47,961 nt of DNA from JBARCX01 sp049794535 (GTDB taxonomy: Bacteria > Pseudomonadota > Gammaproteobacteria > Xanthomonadales > Rhodanobacteraceae): contig JBARCX010000096.1 of NCBI GenBank assembly GCA_049794535.1, positions 1-47,961 on the forward strand, read 5' to 3'. Below are positions 40,764 to 47,961 of the stretch, piece by piece (positions within the stretch are counted from its first letter, which is position 1; each line of letters starts with the position of its first letter). The notes beneath the pieces are model-generated. The model searched no databases. It saw only the letters and a list, made by a program, of their open reading frames with translations, and was not told the DNA's origin. Position numbers and translations under genes: made by a program.

Positions 40764-41957
40764 ATGACCCATGACATCTCGCGAGACACCTCGCGTCGCT
40801 GGCAATTGCTGGCGATCGCCGCGGTCATCATCTATCTGATCTGGCTGCTGGCGCCGGTGCTGATGCCATTCGCCATCGCGGCGATGATGGCTTACCTGGG
40901 CGACCCGCTGGCCGATCGGTTGGAGCGGCTGGGTATGGGCCGCACACTGGCAGTGAGTATCGTATTCATCGTGTTGGTGCTGGTGGCTGTGGGTGCACTG
41001 CTGTTGTTGGTGCCATTGATCTCGCGCCAGATCGAGAATCTGGTACAGAACTTTCCGCGTTATGTGGAGTGGGCGCGCGATACCTTGCTGCCGTGGCTGC
41101 AGGCCAAGCTGCATCTGGTTCCACAGATGTTCGATAGCGATCGGTTGATCGCTGCGATCAAGGAACACCTCGGCTCGATCGGTAGCGTGCTCGGCAGGCT
41201 CTCGCGCTCTGGCGTAGGCGTGGTGATGTGGCTCACCAACCTGGTACTGATTCCCGTGGTGGCGTTCTACCTGCTGCGCGACTGGGATCGGCTGGTGGGC
41301 TATATCGATCGCATGTTGCCGCGCTCGATCGAGCCGACCATCGCGCACTTGGCGCGCGAGTCGGACAAGGTATTGGGTGCTTTCGTGCGTGGTCAGCTGC
41401 TGGTGATGCTGGCATTGGGTATCTATTACGGCGGGGCACTGACCTTGGTAGGGCTTTCGGTCGGTCCGCTGATCGGCATGGTCGCCGGCTTGCTCAGCTT
41501 CGTACCGTATCTAGGTTTCATCACCGGTTTTGGCGCTGCGCTGATTGCTGCGTTGGTACTGCACGGCGACTGGAGTCATGTGTTGATGGTGGCTGGCGTA
41601 TTCCTTATTGGGCAGTTGCTCGAAGGCTACGTGCTGGTGCCGCGACTGGTGGGCGAAAAGATTGGTTTGCATCCGGTGGCGGTGATTTTCGCCGTGCTTG
41701 CTGGTGGTTACTTGTTTGGATTTCTCGGAGTGCTGCTGGCGTTGCCGGCAGCATCGGTGATCCTCGTACTGCTGCGTTATCTCGGTGAGCGCTATCGGCA
41801 GAGTGATCTATATACCGAACATGGGCCGGACGATCCGGTACTGAGCGAGTCCATGCAAACCGAGGTTGACGTTACTGTCACCACAGCCGCAGGTCGTGTC
41901 GAAACCGACACGGTCATTACCCAAGGCGATGACAAGGACGCCGCTGCGCCACGATGA
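40764..41957 (+). CDS. AI-2E family transporter (PerM-like permease)
   Basis: A polytopic inner-membrane protein of 397 residues with about eight transmembrane segments (LAIAAVIIYLIWLLAPVLMP at the start; VVMWLTNLVLIPVVAFYLLR; GLLSFVPYLGFITGFGAALI; VLLALPAASVILVLLRYLGE) and a 50-residue acidic cytoplasmic tail. Family members export small molecules, including AI-2 or Na+/Li+; the substrate here is unknown. Its stop overlaps the hda start (ATGA), and perM-hda is a conserved pair. Confidence 0.9.
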   Translation: MTHDISRDTSRRWQLLAIAAVIIYLIWLLAPVLMPFAIAAMMAYLGDPLADRLERLGMGRTLAVSIVFIVLVLVAVGALLLLVPLISRQIENLVQNFPRYVEWARDTLLPWLQAKLHLVPQMFDSDRLIAAIKEHLGSIGSVLGRLSRSGVGVVMWLTNLVLIPVVAFYLLRDWDRLVGYIDRMLPRSIEPTIAHLARESDKVLGAFVRGQLLVMLALGIYYGGALTLVGLSVGPLIGMVAGLLSFVPYLGFITGFGAALIAALVLHGDWSHVLMVAGVFLIGQLLEGYVLVPRLVGEKIGLHPVAVIFAVLAGGYLFGFLGVLLALPAASVILVLLRYLGERYRQSDLYTEHGPDDPVLSESMQTEVDVTVTTAAGRVETDTVITQGDDKDAAAPR

Positions 41958-42661
41958 TTCCGCAGTTACCGCTCGCTTTACGTTGGCCACGTCGCCAGCG
42001 CTTTGAACATTTCCACGCTGGCGCCAATGCTGCTGCGTTCGCTGCCGTGCAGGCACTCGCGTGCGAGCCGGGTGCGCCGTGGGTTTATCTCAACGGCCCC
42101 AGTGGCAGTGGCAAGAGCCATCTGCTCATGGCGGCTTGTCAGGCCGCCAACGACATCGGCCGTATCGTGCAGTACTTGCCGCTAGCGAAGCTGGGCGACA
42201 AGGCTGTCGCGCTTCGCGGCGTTGCCGGTGGCGCGCTATTGGCGTTGGACGACCTCGGTGCAATCGCTGGTGATCGCGAAGCCGAGCATGCCTTGTTCGA
42301 TCTGTACAACCGAGCCAAAGCCGAAGGCGCATCGCTGCTGTTCGCTGCGGAAGCATCGCCAGTGCAGCTTGGCCTAGGCTTGCCCGATCTGCGTTCGCGT
42401 CTTGGAGCGTGCACGCAATTCCTGCTCAAGCCGCTGGACGATATCGAGCGTCGCGAAGTATTGAAAAGCCAGGCTGCGCTGCGTGGTATTGAGTTGGACG
42501 ACACGGTGCTGGACTGGCTGTTTGCCCGTTATGCACGGGATCTCGGCGCGTTGCTCGATCTGCTCGATAAGTTGGATCAAGCGTCATTGGCCGCGCAACG
42601 GCGGATTACGGTGCCGTTCTTGCGTGGCTTTTTGCGTGAAGCAGGCGAGCCTGCGCCGTAA
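41954..42661 (+). CDS. hda: DnaA regulatory inactivator Hda
   Basis: AAA+ protein that, with the DNA-loaded beta clamp, stimulates ATP hydrolysis by DnaA to prevent re-initiation. The 235 residues contain an N-terminal clamp-binding motif QLPLAL (4-9), Walker A NGPSGSGKSH, Walker B ALLALDDLGA, and sensor regions LPDLRSRL and the arginine finger area. It overlaps perM by 4 nt and is followed by a bidirectional terminator. Confidence 0.94.
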   Translation: MIPQLPLALRWPRRQRFEHFHAGANAAAFAAVQALACEPGAPWVYLNGPSGSGKSHLLMAACQAANDIGRIVQYLPLAKLGDKAVALRGVAGGALLALDDLGAIAGDREAEHALFDLYNRAKAEGASLLFAAEASPVQLGLGLPDLRSRLGACTQFLLKPLDDIERREVLKSQAALRGIELDDTVLDWLFARYARDLGALLDLLDKLDQASLAAQRRITVPFLRGFLREAGEPAP

Positions 42662-42685
42662 TCAGTTTGCGCCGTAACCCTAAAC

Positions 42686-42717
42686 AACGAAGGCGCCGGT
42701 AGGCGCCTTCGTTTCAT
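42686..42717. terminator. Bidirectional terminator between hda and suhB
   Basis: AACGAAGGCGCC (42686-42697) and GGCGCCTTCGTT (42702-42713) form a 12-bp stem with a GGTA loop, with T-rich 3' sides on both strands. Confidence 0.85.
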
Positions 42718-42734
42718 TCAAGCTGTCGAGAGGC

Positions 42735-43538
42735 TTAGGCCTTGAGCAAGCTCGGCGTGGCCTGTGCCCCGATCGCGTCCACCATTGCCTGCGCCACCCG
42801 CAAGTTGCCGGCGATGATATTGCCGCTGGCAGGAATGCCTTTGCGGCCAGCGAAATCGCAGTAGCGGCCACCTGCTTCGTGTACCAGTAACGCGCCGGCA
42901 GCCAGATCCCACGGCTTCAGGCCGATCTCGAAGTAGCCGTCGTAGCGGCCAGCGGCGGTGTAGGCCAGGTCCAGTGCGGCTGAGCCGGAGCGACGAATGT
43001 CCTCGGCCTGACCCAGGATGGCGCGGGTGATGTCCAGCTGCGAGTTGAGATGTTCGCGCTGGCGGAACGGAAAGCCGGTGGCGATCATCGCGCCGCCAAG
43101 GTTCTCGCGCTTGGAAACGCGCAGACGACGGTCGTTGAGGAAGGCACCATCGCCCTTGCTGGCGGTGAACAATTCGTCGCGCAGCGGATCGAACACTACG
43201 GCGTATACCGGCTCACCCTTGTCCAGCAGCGCAATGGATACGCAGAAGTGCGGGATGCCGCGCAGGTAGTTATGGGTGCCGTCGAGCGGGTCGATAACCC
43301 ACACCAGTGGGCCCTTGCCGGTGGCGCCGCTTTCCTCAGCGAGGATGGCGTGGGTGGGGTAGGCGCGGCGGAGCTCTTTGACGATCTCGGCCTCGGCCAG
43401 CTTGTCCACCTCGGAGGCGAAGTCCATGCGTTGTTTTTCGACGACATTGAGGCCGTCGATGCGGTTCATGTAACGCAGGATGATGTTTCCTGCGGAGCGC
43501 GCGGCGCGTACCGCGACGTTGACGGCGGGTCTGGACAT
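42735..43538 (-). CDS. suhB: Inositol-1-monophosphatase family protein SuhB
   Basis: Mg-dependent inositol monophosphatase; in E. coli SuhB also joins the rRNA antitermination complex. The 267 residues equal the E. coli length. Metal motifs ILAEESGATG, WVIDPLDGTHNYLRG and the C-terminal GLKPWDLAAGALLVHEAGG are intact. The ATG at 43538 (MSRPAVNVAVRAARSAG) is chosen by alignment; an open upstream frame is non-coding. It is divergent from trmJ, a conserved pair. Confidence 0.95.
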   Translation of the reverse strand: MSRPAVNVAVRAARSAGNIILRYMNRIDGLNVVEKQRMDFASEVDKLAEAEIVKELRRAYPTHAILAEESGATGKGPLVWVIDPLDGTHNYLRGIPHFCVSIALLDKGEPVYAVVFDPLRDELFTASKGDGAFLNDRRLRVSKRENLGGAMIATGFPFRQREHLNSQLDITRAILGQAEDIRRSGSAALDLAYTAAGRYDGYFEIGLKPWDLAAGALLVHEAGGRYCDFAGRKGIPASGNIIAGNLRVAQAMVDAIGAQATPSLLKA

Positions 43539-43649
43539 GGCTTCGACTTTGCAAAAGAACGGGTTAGCGGCGGGCGATTCTAGCAGAGCAGGGCGGCAAA
43601 GGGCCGTATTCGCTATGCTTGCTGGTCCGCTCCTACCTGCCCAACCCGC

Positions 43650-44417
43650 ATGACTGCTGCCGCCGACCTCGTTTCCCGCCTCCGTTTCGTGCTGGTGCGT
43701 ACCTCGCACCCGGGCAATATCGGCAGTGCGGCACGGGCCATCCGCACCATGGGTTTTACTCGGATGGAGCTGGTGGCGCCGCATCGTTTCCCCGACCCGG
43801 AGGCCGATGCCCTGGCGGCGGGCGCTGACGATGTGTTGGGTGGAGCGGGTATCCACGCCGGGCTAGTGGATGCCCTCGCGGGCAGCAATCTGGCGCTGGG
43901 GCTGTCGGCTCGCCGGCGCGGCGTGAACCTGCCGGAAATCTCTCCGCGCGAAGCCGCTGCACAGGCGTTGGCGGCCGCCGCACGCGGCGAACAGGTGGCG
44001 TTGGTGTTTGGCAACGAGCGCACCGGGCTGGAGAACGAGGAGCTGGCGCGCTGCCATGCCATGGTGCGCATCCCCAGCGTGGACGATTTCAGCTCGCTGA
44101 ATCTCTCACAAGCCGTACAGGTGATGGCCTATGAGCTGCGTGTGGCATCGCTGGGCGATATGACGCCGGCGGCGCCACCGGAGCACGACGAGCCACTGGC
44201 CGATGCGACGCAGATGGAGCGTTTCTACGAGCATCTTGCGCAGATGTTGGACGATATCGATTTCCATAAGGGCCGCGCACCTACCACGATCATGCTGCGC
44301 CTGCGCAAGCTGTTTCAGCGCGCGCAGATGGATGAGCGCGAACTACGCATGTTGCATGGCGTGTTCGCCGATGCGCAGCGGATGGCACAGATTGCCAACG
44401 GCAAGTTGGGCCGTTAA
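43650..44417 (+). CDS. trmJ: tRNA (cytidine/uridine-2'-O-)-methyltransferase TrmJ
   Basis: SPOUT-fold methyltransferase that 2'-O-methylates position 32 of several tRNAs. The 255-residue protein has the start RFVLVRTSHPGNIGSAARAI, the SAM-binding knot ALVFGNERTGLENEELARC and IPSVDDFSSLNLSQAVQVMA, plus the C-terminal extension of the family. The ATG at 43650 begins 111 bp from suhB on the opposite strand. Confidence 0.95.
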   Translation: MTAAADLVSRLRFVLVRTSHPGNIGSAARAIRTMGFTRMELVAPHRFPDPEADALAAGADDVLGGAGIHAGLVDALAGSNLALGLSARRRGVNLPEISPREAAAQALAAAARGEQVALVFGNERTGLENEELARCHAMVRIPSVDDFSSLNLSQAVQVMAYELRVASLGDMTPAAPPEHDEPLADATQMERFYEHLAQMLDDIDFHKGRAPTTIMLRLRKLFQRAQMDERELRMLHGVFADAQRMAQIANGKLGR

Positions 44418-44437
44418 CCCAAGCCGATCGCAGGCTC

Positions 44438-45763
44438 TTAGCCGGTGTCGTCGTCGTTGTCGTGAGGTGACGATGCGGGGGTCACCAGCAGCTTGTCGAT
44501 ACGGGCGCCATCCAGGTCCAGTACTTCGAAGAGTATGCCTTGCCAGGCGAATACTTCGCCGGTCAGTGGGATGCGGCCGAACGCCGTGGTTACCATGCCG
44601 GCGACCGTACGGAAGTCGTACTCCTGTTCACCGGGCAGGTGATCTACACGTAACAGTTCGCGGAGATCGTCGGTGGGAAGGCTGCCGTCAATCAGCCAGC
44701 TGCCGTCCTCGCGCTGCACGATGGGTGCGCTGTCTTCGCTGCCGCCATGGCCCAGCTGGCTGGCGCCGACAACGGCGGCGAGCAAGTCGTTGAGCGTGAC
44801 CACACCTTCGATGTCGCCGTATTCGTCCACCACCAGTGCCATCGGTGTCTCCGCGTCGCGGAACTCCTCCAGCAGATCCAGTGCGCGCGCCGTAGCTGGC
44901 ACAAACAGCGGTTTGGCCAGCGTACGGAATAGGTCCTGCGCACCGGCCGTGATGCTACCGAGCAGGCTTTTCACTTCGACCACGCCAACAATGTCGCTCT
45001 CGTCACCGCGGTACACCGGGTAGCGTGAGTACGGTGTTTTCCGCATCACTTCGATGTTCTCGCTGCGCGGCGCAGCCATGTCCAGCCAGGCGATGCGCAT
45101 GCGCGGCGTCATCACGCTATCTACGGTGCGATCGCCAAGGCGCAGCACACGGTTAACCATGGCCTGCTCGTCGAGATCCAATACGCCCTGTTCGGTGCTT
45201 TCAGCGACGAGCAGGCGAATCTCATCTTCGGTAGCGGCGCCACGGCCACGGTCATCAACGCGCAGCAGGCGCAGCAACAGGCTGCTCGACTTGTTGAGTA
45301 GCCATACAAACGGCGCCGTAGCACGCGATAGCACCAGCATCGGCATGGCCACGTAACCGGATAATTTCTCCGGTGATGACAAGGCGAGTCGTTTGGGCAC
45401 CAGCTCGCCGACGACGATCTGGATGAAGGAGATCAATACAAAGCCAAGCACGATGCCGATGATGCGCGCATACGGCTCCAGCCAGGGCTCATGGCCGCGA
45501 TGCAGCAACTCGGCGATATGTGAGCCAAGCGCATCGCCAGCGACCGCACCGGTAATCAGCATCACCAGGGTGATGCCGACCTGCACGGTCGAGAGAAAGT
45601 GCTCCGGTGCTTCGGCATGGCGCAGCGCCACGCGTGCACGGCGGCTGGTGCGAGCCATCTGCTTCAGGCGGCTTTTGCGCGAGGCTACCAGCGCCATTTC
45701 CGATAGCGCGAAAAAGCCATTGCACAGGGCGAGGAGGAGAACGAACGCGATTTCGCTCAACAT
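44438..45763 (-). CDS. CBS-domain transporter-associated protein (CorC/TlyC, UPF0053)
   Basis: A 441-residue protein of the hemolysin-like UPF0053 family: an N-terminal DUF21 membrane domain (MLSEIAFVLLLALCNGFFAL SEMALV; ITLVMLITGAVAGDALGSHI), two CBS domains (VDSVMTPRMRIAWLDM and KPLFVPATARALDLLEEF) and a C-terminal CorC-HlyC domain. Members act in Mg/Co homeostasis; the haemolysin label is historical. ATG 45763 fits the family N-terminus; an in-frame ATG at 45865 is a weak alternative. Confidence 0.9.
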   Translation of the reverse strand: MLSEIAFVLLLALCNGFFALSEMALVASRKSRLKQMARTSRRARVALRHAEAPEHFLSTVQVGITLVMLITGAVAGDALGSHIAELLHRGHEPWLEPYARIIGIVLGFVLISFIQIVVGELVPKRLALSSPEKLSGYVAMPMLVLSRATAPFVWLLNKSSSLLLRLLRVDDRGRGAATEDEIRLLVAESTEQGVLDLDEQAMVNRVLRLGDRTVDSVMTPRMRIAWLDMAAPRSENIEVMRKTPYSRYPVYRGDESDIVGVVEVKSLLGSITAGAQDLFRTLAKPLFVPATARALDLLEEFRDAETPMALVVDEYGDIEGVVTLNDLLAAVVGASQLGHGGSEDSAPIVQREDGSWLIDGSLPTDDLRELLRVDHLPGEQEYDFRTVAGMVTTAFGRIPLTGEVFAWQGILFEVLDLDGARIDKLLVTPASSPHDNDDDTG

Positions 45764-45879
45764 CGCGACAGGGGAGAGATGGGCAACATACGCGTAAGTG
45801 TAAAGCCTGCGGCGCTTGGCTTCACGCCGCAACAGGCGCCAGGGCTTTGATCCGACCGGCGTCATGATGTCCAGAATGG

Positions 45880-45908
45880 TGCGGTGCGGTGCGGCTGTCC
45901 TGTAACAT
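45880..45908 (+). promoter_or_regulatory. Possible promoter of the DUF47-pit operon
   Basis: TAACAT (45903-45908) in CCTGTAACATCGCC resembles the -10 region proposed before rpmI; the -35 position is poor. The gap of 179 bp to the divergent CBS gene holds no other clear signal. Confidence 0.3.
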
Positions 45909-45942
45909 CGCCGTCATTTAGCCCCGTTCAGGCAACCCCCGC

Positions 45943-46572
45943 ATGTTTTCACTGCAGACGATTTTCGGTAAAGGCGACAAGTTCTATGGCCTGCTGGAAC
46001 AGAGTGCCGAAGCCGCCCGCGAGAGTGCCAAAGCGCTGCACGAATTGGTGACCCAGGCCGACCACGCGCCCGTCATGGCGGCCTTTGCCATGACCCGCGC
46101 ACGCGAAAAAGCGCTGGCCGCGCAGATCAGCGAAGAGCTGGTAAACACCTTTGTCACCGCGTTGGATCGCGAAGACATCGAAGCGCTGAACTCGGCGCTG
46201 TACAAGATTCCCAAGACGGTAGAAAAGTTTGCCGAGCGCTACGAAATCGTCGCTTCACGCCTGGATGGGGTGGACTTTGGCCAACGAGCTCTCGTGTTGG
46301 AGCGCTCCACCGAGGTGGTCGCCCAGATGATTGGCGAGCTCCGTCTGGGTCTGCGCATCGACCCGGTGAAGAAGCTGCAGGATCGTTTGCAGGCGCTGGA
46401 GTCGGAAGGCGACCGCATGCTGCTGGCGCCGTACCGCACGCTGTATGTCGAAGGCAGTGACGCGATGCGCGCGATGTTGGCGAAGGATCTGTTCGAGCTG
46501 CTCGAGAAGGCCATCGACAAGTGCCGTGATGTCGGCAACATCGTTTATTCGATTGTTCTGAAGAACTCCTGA
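45943..46572 (+). CDS. DUF47 family protein (PhoU-like Pit accessory)
   Basis: A 209-residue, all-helical PhoU-like protein (TIGR00153/DUF47) beginning MFSLQTIFGKGDKFYGLLEQ, with a conserved VKKLQDRLQALESEGDRMLL region and a C-terminal CRDVGNIVYSIVLKN. Such proteins are almost always encoded next to Pit and are thought to regulate phosphate uptake. It is 58 nt before pit. Confidence 0.92.
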   Translation: MFSLQTIFGKGDKFYGLLEQSAEAARESAKALHELVTQADHAPVMAAFAMTRAREKALAAQISEELVNTFVTALDREDIEALNSALYKIPKTVEKFAERYEIVASRLDGVDFGQRALVLERSTEVVAQMIGELRLGLRIDPVKKLQDRLQALESEGDRMLLAPYRTLYVEGSDAMRAMLAKDLFELLEKAIDKCRDVGNIVYSIVLKNS

Positions 46573-46630
46573 GGGCTGCCGCCGTGCCTGTATCGATCGA
46601 CACGCGGCCTGCCTCGCCAGGAATTCACGC

Positions 46631-47758
46631 ATGAGTATTGGCTTGGTTGCCCTGGTAGTGCTGGTTGCACTTGCCTTTACTTACATCAATGGTTTTCACG
46701 ACACAGCGAACTCTATCGCGACCGTGGTGGCGACCAAAGTGCTCTCGCCAGGCCAGGCGGTATTGCTGGCAGCCGTGACCAATCTGATCGGCGCGCTGTG
46801 GGGTACGGCAGTTGCCGCCACTATCGCCGTGGGTATCGTTGATACGCACACCATCGGTCCGGTGGGTCCATTGTTGCTGATATGCACGCTATTGGCGGCG
46901 ATTGTGTGGAATCTGCTTACCTGGTGGCTAGGCTTGCCGTCCAGTTCCAGCCACGCGCTGGTGGGCGCGCTGGTCGGTGCGGCGATCGCTACCTCCGGCG
47001 GCAAGTTCAGCGCGGTGATCTGGACACAGGGCGGTGCGCACTGGTGGGAAGGCAAAGGCGTCTTGCCTAAGGTGGTGGTGCCGATGGTCATCTCACCGCT
47101 GATGGGCTTTGTGCTCGGCTTCCTGTTGATGGGTGGCTTGTACGCGCTGTTGTCATGGTTTTCGCGGCGAAAAGGCGTTCTGCATCGCTTCGGCCGCACG
47201 CCCTTCGTCAACAGCTTTTTCGGTAAGGCGCAGATCGTCTCCGCCAGTGCCATGGGCCTGGCGCATGGCATGAATGATGCGCAGAAGAGCATGGGCATCA
47301 TCGCGCTGGCATTGGCCAGTGCTACGGCAGCACATCAATTCGATAGCCTGCCGGACTGGCTGGGCTTTCTTCGTATTCATGGCTCCGCGAACGGTGGTTT
47401 CGATATACCGGCATGGGTCGCCGTGGTGTGTGCATTGACCATGGCCGGCGGTACCGCCGGTGGCGGTTGGCGCATCATCAAGACGCTCGGTCACAAGATG
47501 GTCAAGCTGCATCCGATCAACGGTTTCGCTGCTGAGGGCAGTTCGGCGCTGGTGATTCTTGTCGCCTCGATGTTCGGTTTGCCAGTGTCGACCACGCATG
47601 TCGTGTCGTCGTCGATCATGGGTGTAGGTACCGCCAAGCGCTCCAACGCGATCCGCTGGTCGGTGGTGGAGCGGATGCTCTGGGCGTGGATTCTTACCCT
47701 GCCGATTACTGGATTGCTTGCCTACGGCTTCGTGCGGCTGGCACAGCAGTGGTTCTGA
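46631..47758 (+). CDS. pit: Inorganic phosphate transporter, PiT family
   Basis: Low-affinity metal-phosphate symporter, 375 residues with about ten transmembrane segments. The two PiT signature repeats are present: FTYINGFHDTANSIATVVAT near residue 17 and GLAHGMNDAQKSMGIIALAL near residue 213, together with TWWLGLPSSSSHALVGALVG and FGLPVSTTHVVSSSIMGVG. It forms an operon with the DUF47 gene; no terminator is seen before the convergent partial gene. Confidence 0.95.
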   Translation: MSIGLVALVVLVALAFTYINGFHDTANSIATVVATKVLSPGQAVLLAAVTNLIGALWGTAVAATIAVGIVDTHTIGPVGPLLLICTLLAAIVWNLLTWWLGLPSSSSHALVGALVGAAIATSGGKFSAVIWTQGGAHWWEGKGVLPKVVVPMVISPLMGFVLGFLLMGGLYALLSWFSRRKGVLHRFGRTPFVNSFFGKAQIVSASAMGLAHGMNDAQKSMGIIALALASATAAHQFDSLPDWLGFLRIHGSANGGFDIPAWVAVVCALTMAGGTAGGGWRIIKTLGHKMVKLHPINGFAAEGSSALVILVASMFGLPVSTTHVVSSSIMGVGTAKRSNAIRWSVVERMLWAWILTLPITGLLAYGFVRLAQQWF

Positions 47759-47797
47759 TCGGTGACCGACATCCGGCCAGGTTGGTTGGAGGAGCTA

Positions 47798-47961
47798 CTA
47801 GAGCTCGTCTTTACCGGCGGCGATGATCTGTTCCAGCTGGTGACCCAATGTACCCAGCTCACCGATCAGTCGCTGCAGTTCGGCTTCGTCGAGTAGCTCA
47901 TACGGACGGTTCTCGCATAGGTGCAGGTAGGGCGAGCCGTCCAGGTCGGTGACGGCAAGGA
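47798..47961 (-). CDS. 3' end of an unknown gene, cut by the window edge
   Basis: The last 54 codons of a minus-strand gene: LAVTDLDGSPYLHLCENRPY then ELLDEAELQRLIGELGTLGH, QLEQIIAAGKDEL and TAG (47800-47798). The codon pattern and acidic helical end look like a real protein of modest size. I cannot name the family. Convergent with pit across 39 bp. Confidence 0.7.
   Translation of the reverse strand, partial: LAVTDLDGSPYLHLCENRPYELLDEAELQRLIGELGTLGHQLEQIIAAGKDEL

Noticed and set aside
1..47961. CRISPR array, rRNA operon, prophage, complete insertion sequence
   Set aside because: No regularly spaced repeats, rRNA signatures, phage structural genes or transposase frames were found on either strand.

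Overview
The window is about 48 kb of a GC-rich gammaproteobacterial chromosome with almost no non-coding space. Gene content and order (thrS-infC-rpmI-rplT-pheST-ihfA; kdsD-kdsC-lptC-lptA-lptB-rpoN-hpf-hprK-rapZ-PTS; purMN beside DUF2066-perM-hda; suhB opposite trmJ) point to the Xanthomonadales/Lysobacterales, most likely Rhodanobacteraceae (Dyella, Rhodanobacter, Luteibacter or Frateuria type). An HPr kinase next to rpoN and rapZ, rather than the enterobacterial ptsN/npr arrangement, fits this. The assignment is inferred from gene order and protein style only.

Layout. 1-7.6 kb: translation operon (ThrRS, IF3, L35, L20, PheRS alpha and beta), IHF-alpha, a MerR-type regulator and tRNA-Pro(GGG). 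7.7-11.1 kb: a large minus-strand autotransporter whose passenger looks like a pepsin-type (A1) aspartic protease; this is the most unusual gene here. 11.4-19 kb: an unknown protein with a histone-like tail, SerA divergent from a D-2-hydroxyglutarate-dehydrogenase-like flavoenzyme, proline iminopeptidase, Upp, a PsiF-like protein and a class III aminotransferase. 19.1-23 kb: an ABC-2 exporter and a DesK/DesR-type two-component system, separated by a 282-bp element with 32-bp terminal inverted repeats (MITE-like). 23.1-24.2 kb: queA. 24.2-34.4 kb: a long minus-strand cluster joining Kdo synthesis and LPS transport (kdsD, kdsC, lptC, lptA, lptB) to sigma-54, a hibernation factor, HPr kinase, RapZ and a regulatory PTS (EIIA-Man, HPr, EI) with no sugar permease. 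34.5-36.5 kb: ibaG, murA and a small membrane protein. 36.5-42.7 kb: DUF3108, purN, purM, DUF2066, a CDP-alcohol phosphatidyltransferase, PerM-type permease and Hda. 42.7-48 kb: suhB, trmJ, a CorC/TlyC-type CBS protein, a DUF47-Pit phosphate transport pair, and the 3' end of an unknown gene cut by the window edge.

Most of the window is core housekeeping. The points worth attention are the aspartic-protease autotransporter, an AUC start codon on infC, the MITE-like element that ends 5 bp before a histidine-kinase start, an unannotated 23-codon reading frame between ptsH and ptsI, the absence of ptsN between hpf and hprK, and the overlapping lptC/lptA arrangement with a GNRA-type hairpin. I saw no CRISPR array, rRNA, prophage or complete insertion sequence.
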